From an uncultured Rikenellaceae bacterium (GTDB lineage Bacteria; Bacteroidota; Bacteroidia; Bacteroidales; Rikenellaceae), in contig CAJTLO010000007.1 of the NCBI GenBank assembly GCA_910577285.1, positions 11,245 to 75,244 on the forward strand: a stretch of 64,000 nt of DNA, written 5' to 3'. Shown one piece after another: positions 1 to 8,644 of this stretch. The notes under the pieces are model-generated. The model worked only from the letters and a program-made list of their open reading frames with translations. It did not search any database and had not been told where the DNA came from. The stretch's first letter is position 1; each line of letters opens with the position of its first letter. The translations under genes were made by a program, and so were the position numbers.

Positions 1-178
1 CGGGTTTTGCCCAGACGGAGTATCTAAGACAAAGTCAAAGATACGGAAAGTCGAGTGCAAAACCGAACAGCATGCGGGTTTTGCCCAGACGGAGTATCTA
101 AGACAAAGTCAAAGATACGGAAAGTCGAGCGCAAAACCGAACAGCATGCGGGTTTTGCCCAGACGGAGTATCTAAGGT
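1..178. repeat. Tandem 74-base repeat array, left-edge copy
   Basis: About 2.4 copies of a 74-base unit are visible, beginning at 1, 75 and 149, and the array probably continues left of the window. Each unit holds an inverted repeat (GCAAAACC, 11-12 bases, GGTTTTGC) and, read on the minus strand, the octamer TATCTTTG, a perfect Bacteroidota -7 box. The same unit recurs at 40043-40345. Copies differ at only a few bases. The array lies downstream of the terminator of the leftward outer-membrane gene. Confidence 0.9.
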
Positions 179-284
179 TAAAGCTATAGATCCGGATAAG
201 CCGGAAGCAAAAGCACATCAATCTGCTTTCGCCTCGCGGAAATATCCGAAACGACATCCAAGCCAGAAATAAACCGTCGTAAAC

Positions 285-327
285 AAAAAGCCCCGACGGA
301 GACCGCGGTATTGCGGTCTCCGTCGGG
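285..327 (-). terminator. Rho-independent terminator of the outer-membrane protein gene
   Basis: A perfect 15-base inverted repeat (292-306 with 313-327, loop ggtatt) is preceded on the plus strand by aaaaag. The minus-strand transcript therefore forms a hairpin followed by a U-rich run, just after the stop of the leftward gene at 354. Confidence 0.85.
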
Positions 328-353
328 AACTCTTTCCGGGCGAAGCGTTCGTC

Positions 354-935
354 TCAGAAACGATACACCACGCCGAAACGAAGCGCCGACAGGCTGAGAA
401 TATTGTCGGCATCCAGTCCGAAACGAAACGCACTCCCCTCCGGGCCATTTTCGGAAGGCATCACTTGATACTCCAACGAGAAAAGGTCCAGATAGGCCTC
501 CGCCCACCAATGCTCCGTGAGTCCGAAACTCACCACCGGCGCGATGCCCAGCCCGACCGACCACGTCTTCTGCCGCTCACGGACCGTACTACCCGAAAGT
601 ACCGACAGTTCGGTCTCGAATCCGAAAGTAAAACGGCCGGAGCTCACCACGTTGTAACGGAAATAGGGTGCAATTCCTCCCATATTGAAAGAGGTGTCGA
701 CGACATCCGACTTCACGCAACCGTGCGTATAAACCACCTGCACCCCGGCCAACATCTGCTCATTGAACACATAACCGACCCGCGGAGTAAACGAAAACTC
801 CGACGTACGCGCCCGATCCGAGTCGTTTCCGAGCCTCTGGGTGCCATAGGAAATAGCGCCGCCGACATACCACTGTGCACTGCACACGCCCGCCGCCATC
901 AGGGCGAAGAGCACCGTCACCATCAATTTTTTCAT
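354..935 (-). CDS. Outer-membrane beta-barrel protein (porin-like family)
   Basis: A 193-residue protein. It starts with MKKLMVTVLFALMAAGVCSA, a typical signal peptide with likely cleavage after A20 before QWYVGG. The mature part alternates aromatic and polar residues in strand-like stretches and ends in GVVYRF, whose terminal phenylalanine is the usual outer-membrane barrel assembly signal. The size fits the small 8-stranded barrels that Bacteroidota annotate as outer membrane beta-barrel or porin family proteins. The transported substrate, if any, cannot be read from sequence. It is a single gene with its own terminator at 285-327. The family is fairly sure, the function unknown. Confidence 0.8.
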   Translation of the reverse strand: MKKLMVTVLFALMAAGVCSAQWYVGGAISYGTQRLGNDSDRARTSEFSFTPRVGYVFNEQMLAGVQVVYTHGCVKSDVVDTSFNMGGIAPYFRYNVVSSGRFTFGFETELSVLSGSTVRERQKTWSVGLGIAPVVSFGLTEHWWAEAYLDLFSLEYQVMPSENGPEGSAFRFGLDADNILSLSALRFGVVYRF

Positions 936-1146
936 CGTCCACTAATGAATTTGAATTAAAGAATAGGGGTAAGTTCGTCCGGAGCGGCGCCCCCGATACG
1001 GACCGCTCCGACATTCGGTTCCGAAGACAGCCCCGTGGGGAGGGGCTGTTTCCTGAATCAAAGTTACGAAACTTTCGTCGGAAACGGCCGCGACGGCTCC
1101 GCAAAATCGGAAGAAAGCAACTTCCCGCCCGCAGGCCGCAGGATTT
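936..1146. other. Intergenic region between divergent genes
   Basis: This GC-rich spacer separates the leftward outer-membrane gene from rplS. I see no convincing promoter for the leftward gene. A short G/C hairpin lies near 1030-1050 (ccccgtggggaggggc). No coding sequence is supported. Confidence 0.4.
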
Positions 1147-1177
1147 TTTGCATTTCGGAAAATAAACAGTATCTTTG
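1147..1177 (+). promoter_or_regulatory. rplS promoter
   Basis: TTTG at 1147-1150 is followed after 19 bases by TATCTTTG at 1170-1177, an exact match to the Bacteroidota -33/-7 consensus. It leaves a leader of about 75 bases, which contains a small hairpin (TCTC, ttat, GAGA), before the rplS ATG at 1258. Confidence 0.85.
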
Positions 1178-1257
1178 CGCTCCGCGTAGGAATCTCTTAT
1201 GAGAACGCAGGAGTCCGTAATATTCCGCGCATAATTTTTATAAGTATCGAGCTACTC

Positions 1258-1635
1258 ATGGACAATCTTATCAAGATCGCGCAGGACGCGATGTGGACCA
1301 AAAAAGAGGTTCCCTCTTTCAAGAGCGGCGATACCATCACCGTATCCTACAAGATCGTGGAGGGAAACAAGGAACGTATCCAGAGTTTCCGCGGTGTGGT
1401 CATCCAGATAAAGGGCCGCGGCATTACCAAAATGTTCACCATTCGTAAAATATCCAACGGCGTAGGCGTGGAACGCATCTTCCCGCTCTACTCCCCGCAC
1501 ATCGAAAGCATCGAGGTGAACAAGGTGGGTGTGGTTCGTCGTGCGAGGATCTACTATCTGCGCGAACTCACCGGCAAGAAAGCACGTATCAAAGAGAAAC
1601 GCTACGTTGCTCCCGCTGCCAAGAAAGCGGAATAA
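1258..1635 (+). CDS. rplS: 50S ribosomal protein L19
   Basis: A 125-residue protein, close to the usual 115-125 residues. It lies at the 30S-50S interface of the ribosome. Family hallmarks are the FKSGDTITVSYKIVEG segment, the RIQSFRGVVIQIKGRG stretch and the C-terminal RRARIYYLRELTGKKARIKE block, followed by a short lysine/alanine tail. It is transcribed alone, between an exact-consensus promoter and a strong terminator at 1661-1700, and not with rpsP/trmD as in many other bacteria. The identification is certain. Confidence 0.98.
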   Translation: MDNLIKIAQDAMWTKKEVPSFKSGDTITVSYKIVEGNKERIQSFRGVVIQIKGRGITKMFTIRKISNGVGVERIFPLYSPHIESIEVNKVGVVRRARIYYLRELTGKKARIKEKRYVAPAAKKAE

Positions 1636-1660
1636 CCCTTTCCGGCAACAGCCACATACG

Positions 1661-1700
1661 AAAGGCGGACCCTTACGAGGAGGTCCGCCTTTTCGTTTTC
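1661..1700 (+). terminator. rplS terminator
   Basis: The inverted repeat aaggcggacc / ggtccgcctt (1662-1671 with 1682-1691) is followed by ttcgtttt. It lies 26 bases after the rplS stop. Confidence 0.85.
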
Positions 1701-1893
1701 CCCTTCCGCGCGGAACGCGCCGGATGAAAGAAGCCGCCACCGTCCCGCATGCCTCTCACCCGACCGACCTTCCGTCCCCGCAGCCGACCCCGCCCTCCCC
1801 CTCGGCACCCCGCAAGGGAGCCGCACTTCGGACGGATCGCCCCGCAACCGCATTTCGCCCCCGGTGGGCGTACCATTCCCGACGAATATTGCG

Positions 1894-1901
1894 TATATTT
1901 G
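1894..1901 (+). promoter_or_regulatory. -7 box of the sensor kinase/response regulator operon
   Basis: TATATTTG matches the -7 consensus exactly. The -33 part is weak. Transcription from here gives a leader of about 160 bases before the ATG at 2068. The stretch 1701-1893 shows no other feature. Confidence 0.55.
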
Positions 1902-2067
1902 CTTCTGTCGATTGACTGTACAAATGCGCATCCGGCCCCATCCGCCGCGCCGACCGACCCTCGGCCGCGGACGGGGCGTTTCGCCGAAGGAAGCCCCGCC
2001 CGCAAGCCGGGCCGACACAGGACCGACACGCAAAAGGCCATATATTCACATCGATAAAAACGAAGTC

Positions 2068-3045
2068 ATGATACTCCAAGGGCTCATCATCATCTCCATC
2101 GCACTGCAGCTCGTCGCCGCTGCCGTGGCCATCCGCCTGACGCGGCTCACGAAATACAACATCTCGTGGATGCTCTTCACGTTGGGACTCGTCCTGATGT
2201 GCATGATACGCCTGAGCGAATACATCTATGTGGTGGGCGGACGGGAGTGGAGCCTTCCGCCGAACTTCATGGCGTGGGTAGGGGTGGTGACCTCGCTCTG
2301 CTTCGCCGTGGGCATGTTCTACGTAGGCAAGATCATCTACTCCACCCGCCGGCTCAACTACCAGCGCAAGCTGACCGAACGACGCATCCTCACCACCGTA
2401 CTCCGCACCGAGGAGAAGGAGCGACTCAACTTCTCCAAGGAGCTGCACGACGGCCTGGGCCCGCTGCTCTCGTCGGCACGCATGTCGCTCGGAGAGCTCG
2501 CCAAGGAGTGCCGCTCGGAGCAGGACGCGGAACTGATCGCCAACACCGCCTACGTCATCGACGAGGCCATCCGCAGCATCCGGGAGATCTCCAACAAGCT
2601 CAGCCCCCATACGCTCAATGCCTTCGGTCTGGCGCGGGCCGTCAGCAACTTCGTGAACAAAACCATCTCCATCAATCCGAACAGGAACGTGGAGATCGCA
2701 TTCGACACCAACCTGGGCACGGAACGTTTCGATCCCAACGTGGAGGTGATCCTCTACCGGGTCATCGGCGAGCTCATCAACAACAGCATGAAACACTCCG
2801 AAGCCACACGGATCACCCTCGCCATGATCCATGCCGAAGAGCACATCACCATCGACTACTCCGACAACGGCAAAGGATTCGATACGGCAGCCGTACTGGA
2901 TACCGGCATGGGCCTCTCCAACATCACCTCCCGTATCCAGTCGCTCAAGGGAACGGTGGAGATCACCAGCGAGCGCACGAAAGGGATGGCGGCCCACATC
3001 AGCGTAAACGTAGGACACGGGGATGAACGAAGAAAAAAGTTATAA
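2068..3045 (+). CDS. Sensor histidine kinase, NarL/DegS type (HisKA_3)
   Basis: A 325-residue membrane sensor kinase. Three hydrophobic segments (about 2-22, 33-49, 69-91) come first. A dimerisation/phosphoacceptor helix follows with KELHDGLGP, where H127 is the predicted phosphorylated histidine of the HisKA_3 class, and then a HATPase_c domain with N box ELINNSMKHS (about 215-224), G1 box DNGKGFD and G2 box GMGL. I chose the ATG at 2068 because it opens directly into the first membrane helix; the upstream in-frame stretch is low-complexity. Its 3' end overlaps the response regulator gene by 23 bases, so the two form one operon. No periplasmic sensor domain is visible, so the signal is probably sensed in the membrane or through a partner. 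Confidence 0.93.
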   Translation: MILQGLIIISIALQLVAAAVAIRLTRLTKYNISWMLFTLGLVLMCMIRLSEYIYVVGGREWSLPPNFMAWVGVVTSLCFAVGMFYVGKIIYSTRRLNYQRKLTERRILTTVLRTEEKERLNFSKELHDGLGPLLSSARMSLGELAKECRSEQDAELIANTAYVIDEAIRSIREISNKLSPHTLNAFGLARAVSNFVNKTISINPNRNVEIAFDTNLGTERFDPNVEVILYRVIGELINNSMKHSEATRITLAMIHAEEHITIDYSDNGKGFDTAAVLDTGMGLSNITSRIQSLKGTVEITSERTKGMAAHISVNVGHGDERRKKL

Positions 3046-3673
3046 GATCCTGCTTGCCGACGACCACGCCCTCTTCCTCTCGGGATTGCAGGGCTTGCTC
3101 GCCCGACGCCCCGAATGCGAGGTCGTCGGCACGGCCACCAACGGCGAAGAGTGCCTCGCTCTGATGCGGGAACGGACGCACGACGTGGTGCTGATGGACA
3201 TCGACATGCCCGTCATGGACGGCATCCGGGCCACCGAACAGGCCGTGACCGACAATCCGGACGAGAAGATCATCACCCTCTCCATGCACGGCGACGACGA
3301 ATTCTACTTCCGCATGGTCGAGGCCGGAGCGAAAGGGTTCATCCTGAAAAGTTCCGACATCGACGAGGTGGTAACGGCCATTCGCACCGTCTGCGACGGG
3401 GGCACCTACTTCTCGCAGGAGCTGCTGCGCAACCTGGTGGGCAACCTCAAGTCGACTCGCGGCGAGCGTCCCGAAGAGGTACTTTCGGAACGCGAGAAGG
3501 AGATTCTGCTGCTGATATGCCGCGGCATGTCCAACCAGGAGATCGCCGACGGCCTCTTCATCTCCAAACGGACGGTGGACAAGCACCGCGCCAACATCCT
3601 GGAAAAGACCGGTTGCCGCAACACGGCCAACCTCGTGGTCTGGGCCATCAAGAACGGTATCGCAGAGGTGTAA
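3023..3673 (+). CDS. Response regulator, NarL/LuxR family
   Basis: A 216-residue cytoplasmic DNA-binding regulator, partner of the overlapping kinase. The N-terminal receiver domain shows the acidic pair D13/D14 (LLADDHALF), the phosphoacceptor D59 in LMDIDMP and the conserved lysine in FILKSS (about 113). A LuxR-type helix-turn-helix follows at about 150-212 (LSEREKEILLLICRGMSNQEIA... KRTVDKHRANILEKTG). The start at 3023 lies inside the kinase gene, giving tight translational coupling. Target genes cannot be deduced. No clear terminator follows it before the convergent gene. Confidence 0.95.
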   Translation: MNEEKSYKILLADDHALFLSGLQGLLARRPECEVVGTATNGEECLALMRERTHDVVLMDIDMPVMDGIRATEQAVTDNPDEKIITLSMHGDDEFYFRMVEAGAKGFILKSSDIDEVVTAIRTVCDGGTYFSQELLRNLVGNLKSTRGERPEEVLSEREKEILLLICRGMSNQEIADGLFISKRTVDKHRANILEKTGCRNTANLVVWAIKNGIAEV

Positions 3674-3847
3674 TGCCTCCGGCGGCGAACCGGTCGTCCC
3701 ATCCTCTGTTCCGGCGCCCTCCGAAATTCCGCACTCAGGTGCACGGTCGTGGCGAAAAGCACCGCCGGCCGCAGGGTACCGCCCTGCAAGGCATGCTCCA
3801 CCGCCTCTGCCCTTTCCGCCGCCCGCAATTCCCCTGCTCGCCGCACA

Positions 3848-3875
3848 CAAAAAAGCCCGGCGAACTTCGCCGGGC
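3848..3875 (-). terminator. Terminator of the BACON lipoprotein gene
   Basis: The perfect repeat GCCCGGCG / CGCCGGGC (3855-3862 with 3868-3875) is preceded by acaaaaaa on the plus strand, so the leftward transcript ends in a U run. It may also stop the rightward two-component operon. Confidence 0.8.
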
Positions 3876-3903
3876 CTCGATCGTAACATAATGCTTCCAA
3901 CCG

Positions 3904-5430
3904 CTACATAACCGCAACCGGATCCGTCGGAACAGGGTCGGTCGGACGACTCGTAGCCCTGGGAAGGAACTCCAGGGAAGCCGTTCCCGTCACCGTATAC
4001 TCGGAATCGTCCCGACAGTCGAATACGAACGTATACTGCTCGCCGCTGCGGCTCACGGTAATGGTGCCCGCCGCCAGGGGTGCTTTCTCCTTGATCACAT
4101 CGTTCTCCATGACGAACACCCAGCTGCCCGGATGCTGCCAGTCATAATAGCCGGACATACCGCCGGATACGAACATCGAATCCCCCTCTAACACAAATTG
4201 CCGAACGTTGTACACTCCTTCGGTCATGTAATACTCGTTGTCATCGTTGAACGGAACGGGTCCCGACCGCATCTCAAGTGCGAGATAGATTCCGGTACCC
4301 GCGCAGGGCATCTGAGGATCTACATTCTTCTCGATTCCCGCCGTGCCGAATCCGAGTACCCAGTTTGCTCCCATCTCCGGGTCCCAAGCCTGGGTGGGAT
4401 TGATCGTCGCCACCACGACCTTCTCCAGTTCGTTGAGCGTCACGTTCTCCGTGAGCGTGCTGTAATAGGGCTTCTGTCCGACCTGCGTGATGGTCACCCG
4501 CACCTCCGGCACCTCTTCCTCGGTCGCCTTGATTACCACGTATCCTACGCGCTCCTCAAGGGTTTCGTTCATGGTTACATCCACATCGACTTTCGACAAG
4601 CCGTCCTCTTTGTTGACCACCGCCTTGAACCAGCTGGCCGCATTGCCGGCGGCATCCACCGCACGGGCGGTCCAATCGGTCTTCACGGCCGTCACCCGAA
4701 TGGTTTTAACGGCATTCTCGGACTCTCCGTTGGCCTTGAAGCGCAGACCTGTTTCCGGGTCTTCCAGGTCCACGCTCAGCGAGGGCAGAAAATCCTTCCC
4801 CGCCTGCGTCACGCGTACCGCCTTCTTACCCAGCGACTCCACGCTCGGTGTAACCACGACGGTACCCACACGCTCCTGGGCAACCTGGTTGTCCGTCACC
4901 GAAACAGAGATCGTTCCTTCCCCTTCGGTGATCGTCAGCCACGAAGCGGCTGCTTCCTCCACCGAAGCAGTCCACATCACACCGCCCGCGGCAGTCACCC
5001 GGATCGTCTGCGAGGCGGCACCCTCCGCATCGAAGTTCAGGGAAACCGGATCGAGCTCGAACGCATACGCCTCCTCGCCGCCGGTCTGAACGACCGTCAC
5101 GCTCTTCGACTTCACGTCCTCATGATTCGATACGATCGTCACCGATCCGCTGCGCTCCTCGGGAGTGGCATTGTCCACCACAGAGACCGTAACCGTCTTC
5201 GCATCGGTCTTGTCGGCCTTAAGCCATGCAGACGCACTTTCCGACACGCGGACATCCCACTCCACGCCCACCGCCGTCACGACGATGTGCTGCGACGGAG
5301 CCGCAACGGCTGCGAACTCCAGTTTCGATGACTCCACCTTCAACGACGGCGTGCCTCCCTTCTCGCCTCCATCATTGCCGCATGCCGAGAAAAGCAGGCA
5401 CAACGAGGATAAAAATAAAAACTTTTTCAT
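3904..5430 (-). CDS. Surface lipoprotein with three BACON-type domains
   Basis: A 508-residue lipoprotein. The signal MKKFLFLSSLCLLFSAC ends in a lipobox with C17 as the lipidation site, followed by GNDGGEKGG. Three successive Ig-like repeats of about 90 residues follow (about 29-117, 122-213, 216-318). Each has the BACON pattern: a strand ending in IRVTA or similar, then W.A....SWL, a strand of alternating valines, the phrase ER.G.V.V, and a terminal VTQ.G. The last 190 residues form a separate beta-rich domain that I do not recognise. BACON domains are carbohydrate- or mucin-associated modules in gut Bacteroidota; a glycan-binding role here is inference. No SusC/D partner is next to it. Confidence 0.85.
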   Translation of the reverse strand: MKKFLFLSSLCLLFSACGNDGGEKGGTPSLKVESSKLEFAAVAAPSQHIVVTAVGVEWDVRVSESASAWLKADKTDAKTVTVSVVDNATPEERSGSVTIVSNHEDVKSKSVTVVQTGGEEAYAFELDPVSLNFDAEGAASQTIRVTAAGGVMWTASVEEAAASWLTITEGEGTISVSVTDNQVAQERVGTVVVTPSVESLGKKAVRVTQAGKDFLPSLSVDLEDPETGLRFKANGESENAVKTIRVTAVKTDWTARAVDAAGNAASWFKAVVNKEDGLSKVDVDVTMNETLEERVGYVVIKATEEEVPEVRVTITQVGQKPYYSTLTENVTLNELEKVVVATINPTQAWDPEMGANWVLGFGTAGIEKNVDPQMPCAGTGIYLALEMRSGPVPFNDDNEYYMTEGVYNVRQFVLEGDSMFVSGGMSGYYDWQHPGSWVFVMENDVIKEKAPLAAGTITVSRSGEQYTFVFDCRDDSEYTVTGTASLEFLPRATSRPTDPVPTDPVAVM

Positions 5431-5709
5431 AGATGAGTGTATTGTTGGTTGATTTGGATGCTAACTTAAGGCAAAAACAAGACATCTACAACACCTGTTT
5501 GCCACCCGAAAAATTCTATACATTTTCGCCCGCCGGCGTTAATCCGCCCTATAAACCGGCATCGTTTCATACACCCCCGGTTCGCAAAGAGGCCGGCGAA
5601 ATTTCGCCGGGCCGGCGCCGTATCCATGATTTTCCAAAGCCGTCACGCTCCCGCCGGCGGAGGCGGAACCGGCATGTTGAACACCGTCCCGCAACACCCG
5701 CCCCGCAAA
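5431..5709. other. Intergenic region upstream of the BACON lipoprotein
   Basis: The spacer between two leftward genes should contain the promoter of the lipoprotein. The AT-rich part (5431-5530) has T-rich minus-strand tracts but no exact TAnnTTTG. The rest is GC-rich with no supported gene. Confidence 0.35.
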
Positions 5710-5747
5710 AGACAAAGCCGTGAGGCCAATGGCCCCACGGCTTGCTT
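5710..5747 (-). terminator. pgk terminator
   Basis: aagccgtgaggcc (5715-5727) pairs with ggccccacggctt (5731-5743) with one mismatch. The leftward transcript then runs into gtcttttgc. It lies about 20 bases after the pgk stop. Confidence 0.75.
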
Positions 5748-5764
5748 TCGTCCGAAAACGGAGT

Positions 5765-7024
5765 CTACTTACGTATCGCCGCCACGCCGGGCAGCTCCGT
5801 CCCCTCCATGTATTCGAGCAGAGCACCGCCGCCCGTCGACACGTAGCTGACCTTGTCGGCCAGGCCGAACTTATTGATGGCCGCCACGGAATCGCCGCCG
5901 CCGATCAGCGAATAAGCTCCCTCGGCCGTCGCCTCTACGACCGCCTCGGCCACGGCTTTCGTCCCCGTGGAAAACTTGTCGATCTCGAATACGCCGACCG
6001 GACCGTTCCACAGAATCGTCTTGGCCGACCGTATCTTCTCGCGGAACAGCGCCTTCGCCCGGTCGCCGATATCCACCCCTTCCCAACCGTCGGGGATGTC
6101 GTTCGCAGGCTCCTGCCGCGTATGGGCATTCTCGCTGAAATCATCGGCCACCAGCGCATCGGGTGCGAGCACGAGCTCCACCCCCTTCTCTTTCGCCTTG
6201 GCCAGGATCGCGAGCGCCGTGGCGAACTGGTCGGGTTCGCAGATGGATTTTCCGATCTTGCCCCCCTGCGCCGCCATGAACGTATAGGTCATGCCGCCGC
6301 CGAGAATCAAACGGTCCACCCGCTCCATGAGGCGTTCGATGATGGTGATCTTGGTCGACACCTTCGACCCGCCCAGAATGGCGAGGAACGGACGCTGGGG
6401 CGATTCGAGCACCTTGTCTATCGCCTTGAGTTCGTTCTCCATGACATAACCGAACATCTTGTCGCCGGGGAAATGGTCCGCGATGAGCGCCGTGGAGGCA
6501 TGAGCCCTGTGCGCCGTTCCGAACGCGTCGTTGATATAGACGTCGGCATACGATGCCAGGCGCTTGACGAACTCCTTCTGGCTCGCCTTGACGGCCTTCT
6601 TCGCCTCGGCTTTCTGTTCGTCCGTGGCATCGTCGGCCAGGCCGCGCGGTTTTCCCTCCTCCTCGGCATAGAAGCGCAGGTTCTCAAGCAGCAGCACTTC
6701 GCCCGGACGGAGCGCACGGGCGAGTTCGGCGGCACGTTCGCCCATCGAATCGCCGGCGAACACCACCGGATGACCCAGCAGCTTCTCGATGGCGGGCACG
6801 ATGGGACGCAGCGAATATTTCTCGTCGTTGTTCTTCTTCGGACGTCCGAGGTGCGACATGAGGATGACCGAACCGCCGCCCTCCAGCACTTTTCTGATGG
6901 TGGGGATGGCCGCCCGGATACGCGTATCGTCCGTCACGTTCCCCTTGTCGTCGAGAGGCACGTTGAAGTCCACACGGATAATGGCCCTCTTGCCCCTGAA
7001 ATCGTAATTGTCGATCGTATTCAT
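5765..7024 (-). CDS. pgk: Phosphoglycerate kinase
   Basis: A 419-residue cytosolic glycolytic enzyme that transfers phosphate from 1,3-bisphosphoglycerate to ADP. The N-terminal substrate-binding motif RVDFNVPLDD, the SHLGRPK arginine motif, NDAFGTAHRAHAS, LGGSKVSTKI and the C-terminal nucleotide-site GGGDSVAAINKFG are all visible. Length is normal for Bacteroidota (about 415-420). It is monocistronic, between the -7 box at 7083 and the terminator at 5710-5747, and not next to gap. The identification is certain. Confidence 0.98.
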   Translation of the reverse strand: MNTIDNYDFRGKRAIIRVDFNVPLDDKGNVTDDTRIRAAIPTIRKVLEGGGSVILMSHLGRPKKNNDEKYSLRPIVPAIEKLLGHPVVFAGDSMGERAAELARALRPGEVLLLENLRFYAEEEGKPRGLADDATDEQKAEAKKAVKASQKEFVKRLASYADVYINDAFGTAHRAHASTALIADHFPGDKMFGYVMENELKAIDKVLESPQRPFLAILGGSKVSTKITIIERLMERVDRLILGGGMTYTFMAAQGGKIGKSICEPDQFATALAILAKAKEKGVELVLAPDALVADDFSENAHTRQEPANDIPDGWEGVDIGDRAKALFREKIRSAKTILWNGPVGVFEIDKFSTGTKAVAEAVVEATAEGAYSLIGGGDSVAAINKFGLADKVSYVSTGGGALLEYMEGTELPGVAAIRK

Positions 7025-7082
7025 AACAGTGAAGTTTTGGTCCCGGAAAATTATCAGACGGTTTCCGGCGAAAACCGTACCG

Positions 7083-7090
7083 CAAAGTTA
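7083..7090 (-). promoter_or_regulatory. pgk -7 box
   Basis: On the minus strand this reads TAACTTTG, an exact TAnnTTTG match, about 60 bases upstream of the pgk ATG. The -33 part is not clear. Confidence 0.6.
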
Positions 7091-7245
7091 AGAACTGTTT
7101 TGGATTTCCATCGCCCCCGCCGCACCGATCCGCCTCGCCGCCGCAACGGTCCCCGCCTCCGCTTACGGTTTGTTACCTCGCTTCCGCCCGTCGCCGGCCG
7201 GCGACGACGCCCTTCTGAAGATTCATATATTTTTACGGGGATTTA

Positions 7246-7276
7246 TTGGAAATTCAATACACAACCGCTATTTTTG
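7246..7276 (+). promoter_or_regulatory. kbl promoter
   Basis: TTG at 7246-7248 is followed after 20 bases by TATTTTTG at 7269-7276, about 48 bases before the kbl start. Confidence 0.7.
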
Positions 7277-7323
7277 CTAACAGTTTGTAAGCACCCAAGC
7301 GTTACATCCAAACTAACGATATC

Positions 7324-8511
7324 ATGTACGGAAAAATGAAAGAATTTCTGCAAAAAGAACTTGCAGACATCAAGGAGGCAGGCCTCTACAAGGAAGAACG
7401 GATCATCGCTTCGCCCCAGCGGGCCGAGATCGAGGTAGGCGGCAAGAAAGTGCTCAACTTCTGCGCCAACAACTACCTCGGCCTTTCCGACAACCCCAGG
7501 CTCGTGGAAGCGGCCAAGAAGGCGATGGACGCACGCGGTTACGGCATGTCGTCCGTACGCTTCATCTGCGGTACGCAGGATATCCACAAGGAGCTCGAAG
7601 CGGCCATCGCGGATTACTTCGGTACGGAAGACACCATCCTTTACGCCGCCTGCTTCGATGCGAACGGAGGCGTATTCGAACCGCTCTTCACCGACCAGGA
7701 CGCCATCATCTCCGACTCGCTCAACCACGCGTCCATCATCGACGGCGTAAGGCTCTGCAAGGCGGTACGCTACCGTTATGCCAACGCCGACATGGAAGAC
7801 CTTGAAAAACAGCTCAAGCTCGCCCAGGCACAGCGCTTCCGCATCATCGTGACGGACGGCGTCTTCTCCATGGACGGCAACGTGGCTCCGATGGACAAGA
7901 TCACCGAACTGGCCAACAAGTACGACGCCCTGGTGATGGTGGACGAATGCCACTCGGCCGGCGTGGTGGGCAAGACCGGTCGCGGCGTGACGGAACTCTA
8001 CAACATACGCGGCCAGGTGGACATCCTCACCGGTACGCTCGGCAAGGCGTTCGGCGGCGCCATCGGCGGTTTCACCACCGGTCGCAAGGAGATCATCGAA
8101 CTCCTGCGCCAGCGTTCGCGTCCCTACCTCTTCTCGAACTCGGTACCGCCCGCAGTGGTAGGCGCCAGCCTCGAGGTTTTCCGGATGCTCAAGGAGTCCG
8201 ATGCGCTGCACGACACCCTCGTGGAGAATGTGGACTACTTCCGCAACAAGATGCTCGCCGCCGGGTTCGACATCAAACCCACCCAGTCGGCCATCTGCGC
8301 CGTCATGCTCTACGACGCTCCCCTGTCGCAGGTCTTCGCCAAGAAGCTTCTCGACGAAGGCATCTATGTGACGGGCTTCTACTACCCGGTCGTTCCGAAG
8401 GGGCAGGCCCGCATCAGGGTACAGGTCTCCGCCGGACACACCCGGGCCCATCTGGACAAATGCGTCGAGGCCTTCACCAAAATCGGCAAAGAGCTCGGAG
8501 TACTCAAATAG
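7324..8511 (+). CDS. kbl: Glycine C-acetyltransferase (2-amino-3-ketobutyrate CoA ligase)
   Basis: A 395-residue PLP enzyme of the alpha-oxoamine synthase family. It cleaves 2-amino-3-ketobutyrate with CoA to glycine and acetyl-CoA in threonine breakdown. Visible are the N-terminal NFCANNYLGLSD, the cofactor-binding VDECHSAGVVG (D207, H210) and the Schiff-base lysine K241 in TGTLGKAFGG. Length matches the family (about 395-400). Close relatives are BioF and serine palmitoyltransferase; the RFICGTQDIHKELE segment favours Kbl. No threonine dehydrogenase gene is adjacent. An Lrp/AsnC regulator follows after a terminator and may respond to amino acids, which is inference from position. Confidence 0.93.
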   Translation: MYGKMKEFLQKELADIKEAGLYKEERIIASPQRAEIEVGGKKVLNFCANNYLGLSDNPRLVEAAKKAMDARGYGMSSVRFICGTQDIHKELEAAIADYFGTEDTILYAACFDANGGVFEPLFTDQDAIISDSLNHASIIDGVRLCKAVRYRYANADMEDLEKQLKLAQAQRFRIIVTDGVFSMDGNVAPMDKITELANKYDALVMVDECHSAGVVGKTGRGVTELYNIRGQVDILTGTLGKAFGGAIGGFTTGRKEIIELLRQRSRPYLFSNSVPPAVVGASLEVFRMLKESDALHDTLVENVDYFRNKMLAAGFDIKPTQSAICAVMLYDAPLSQVFAKKLLDEGIYVTGFYYPVVPKGQARIRVQVSAGHTRAHLDKCVEAFTKIGKELGVLK

Positions 8512-8540
8512 TCCAACCGGGCGGACAACGGACAAACGGT

Positions 8541-8580
8541 CATTCCCGCCCCGCACTTCCAGGGCGGGAATGATTTTTCA
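8541..8580 (+). terminator. kbl terminator
   Basis: The perfect 11-base repeat CATTCCCGCCC / GGGCGGGAATG (8541-8551 with 8562-8572) is followed by atttttca. Confidence 0.85.
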
Positions 8581-8644
8581 ACAGCCCCGCACATGGCGGG
8601 CATTTTGCACCACCCACTTGAAATACGCTCTAAAGAACAAGACT

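Noticed and set aside
24..257. Protein encoded by the tandem repeat
   Set aside because: The frame is open only because the repeat lacks stops; it has no plausible start, signal or conserved domain. Kept only as a low-interest finding.
4198..5331. A 377-residue open frame antisense to the BACON lipoprotein
   Set aside because: It is rich in arginine and histidine, as expected of a frame shadow, and has no family features. The opposite strand has a clear signal peptide and repeats.
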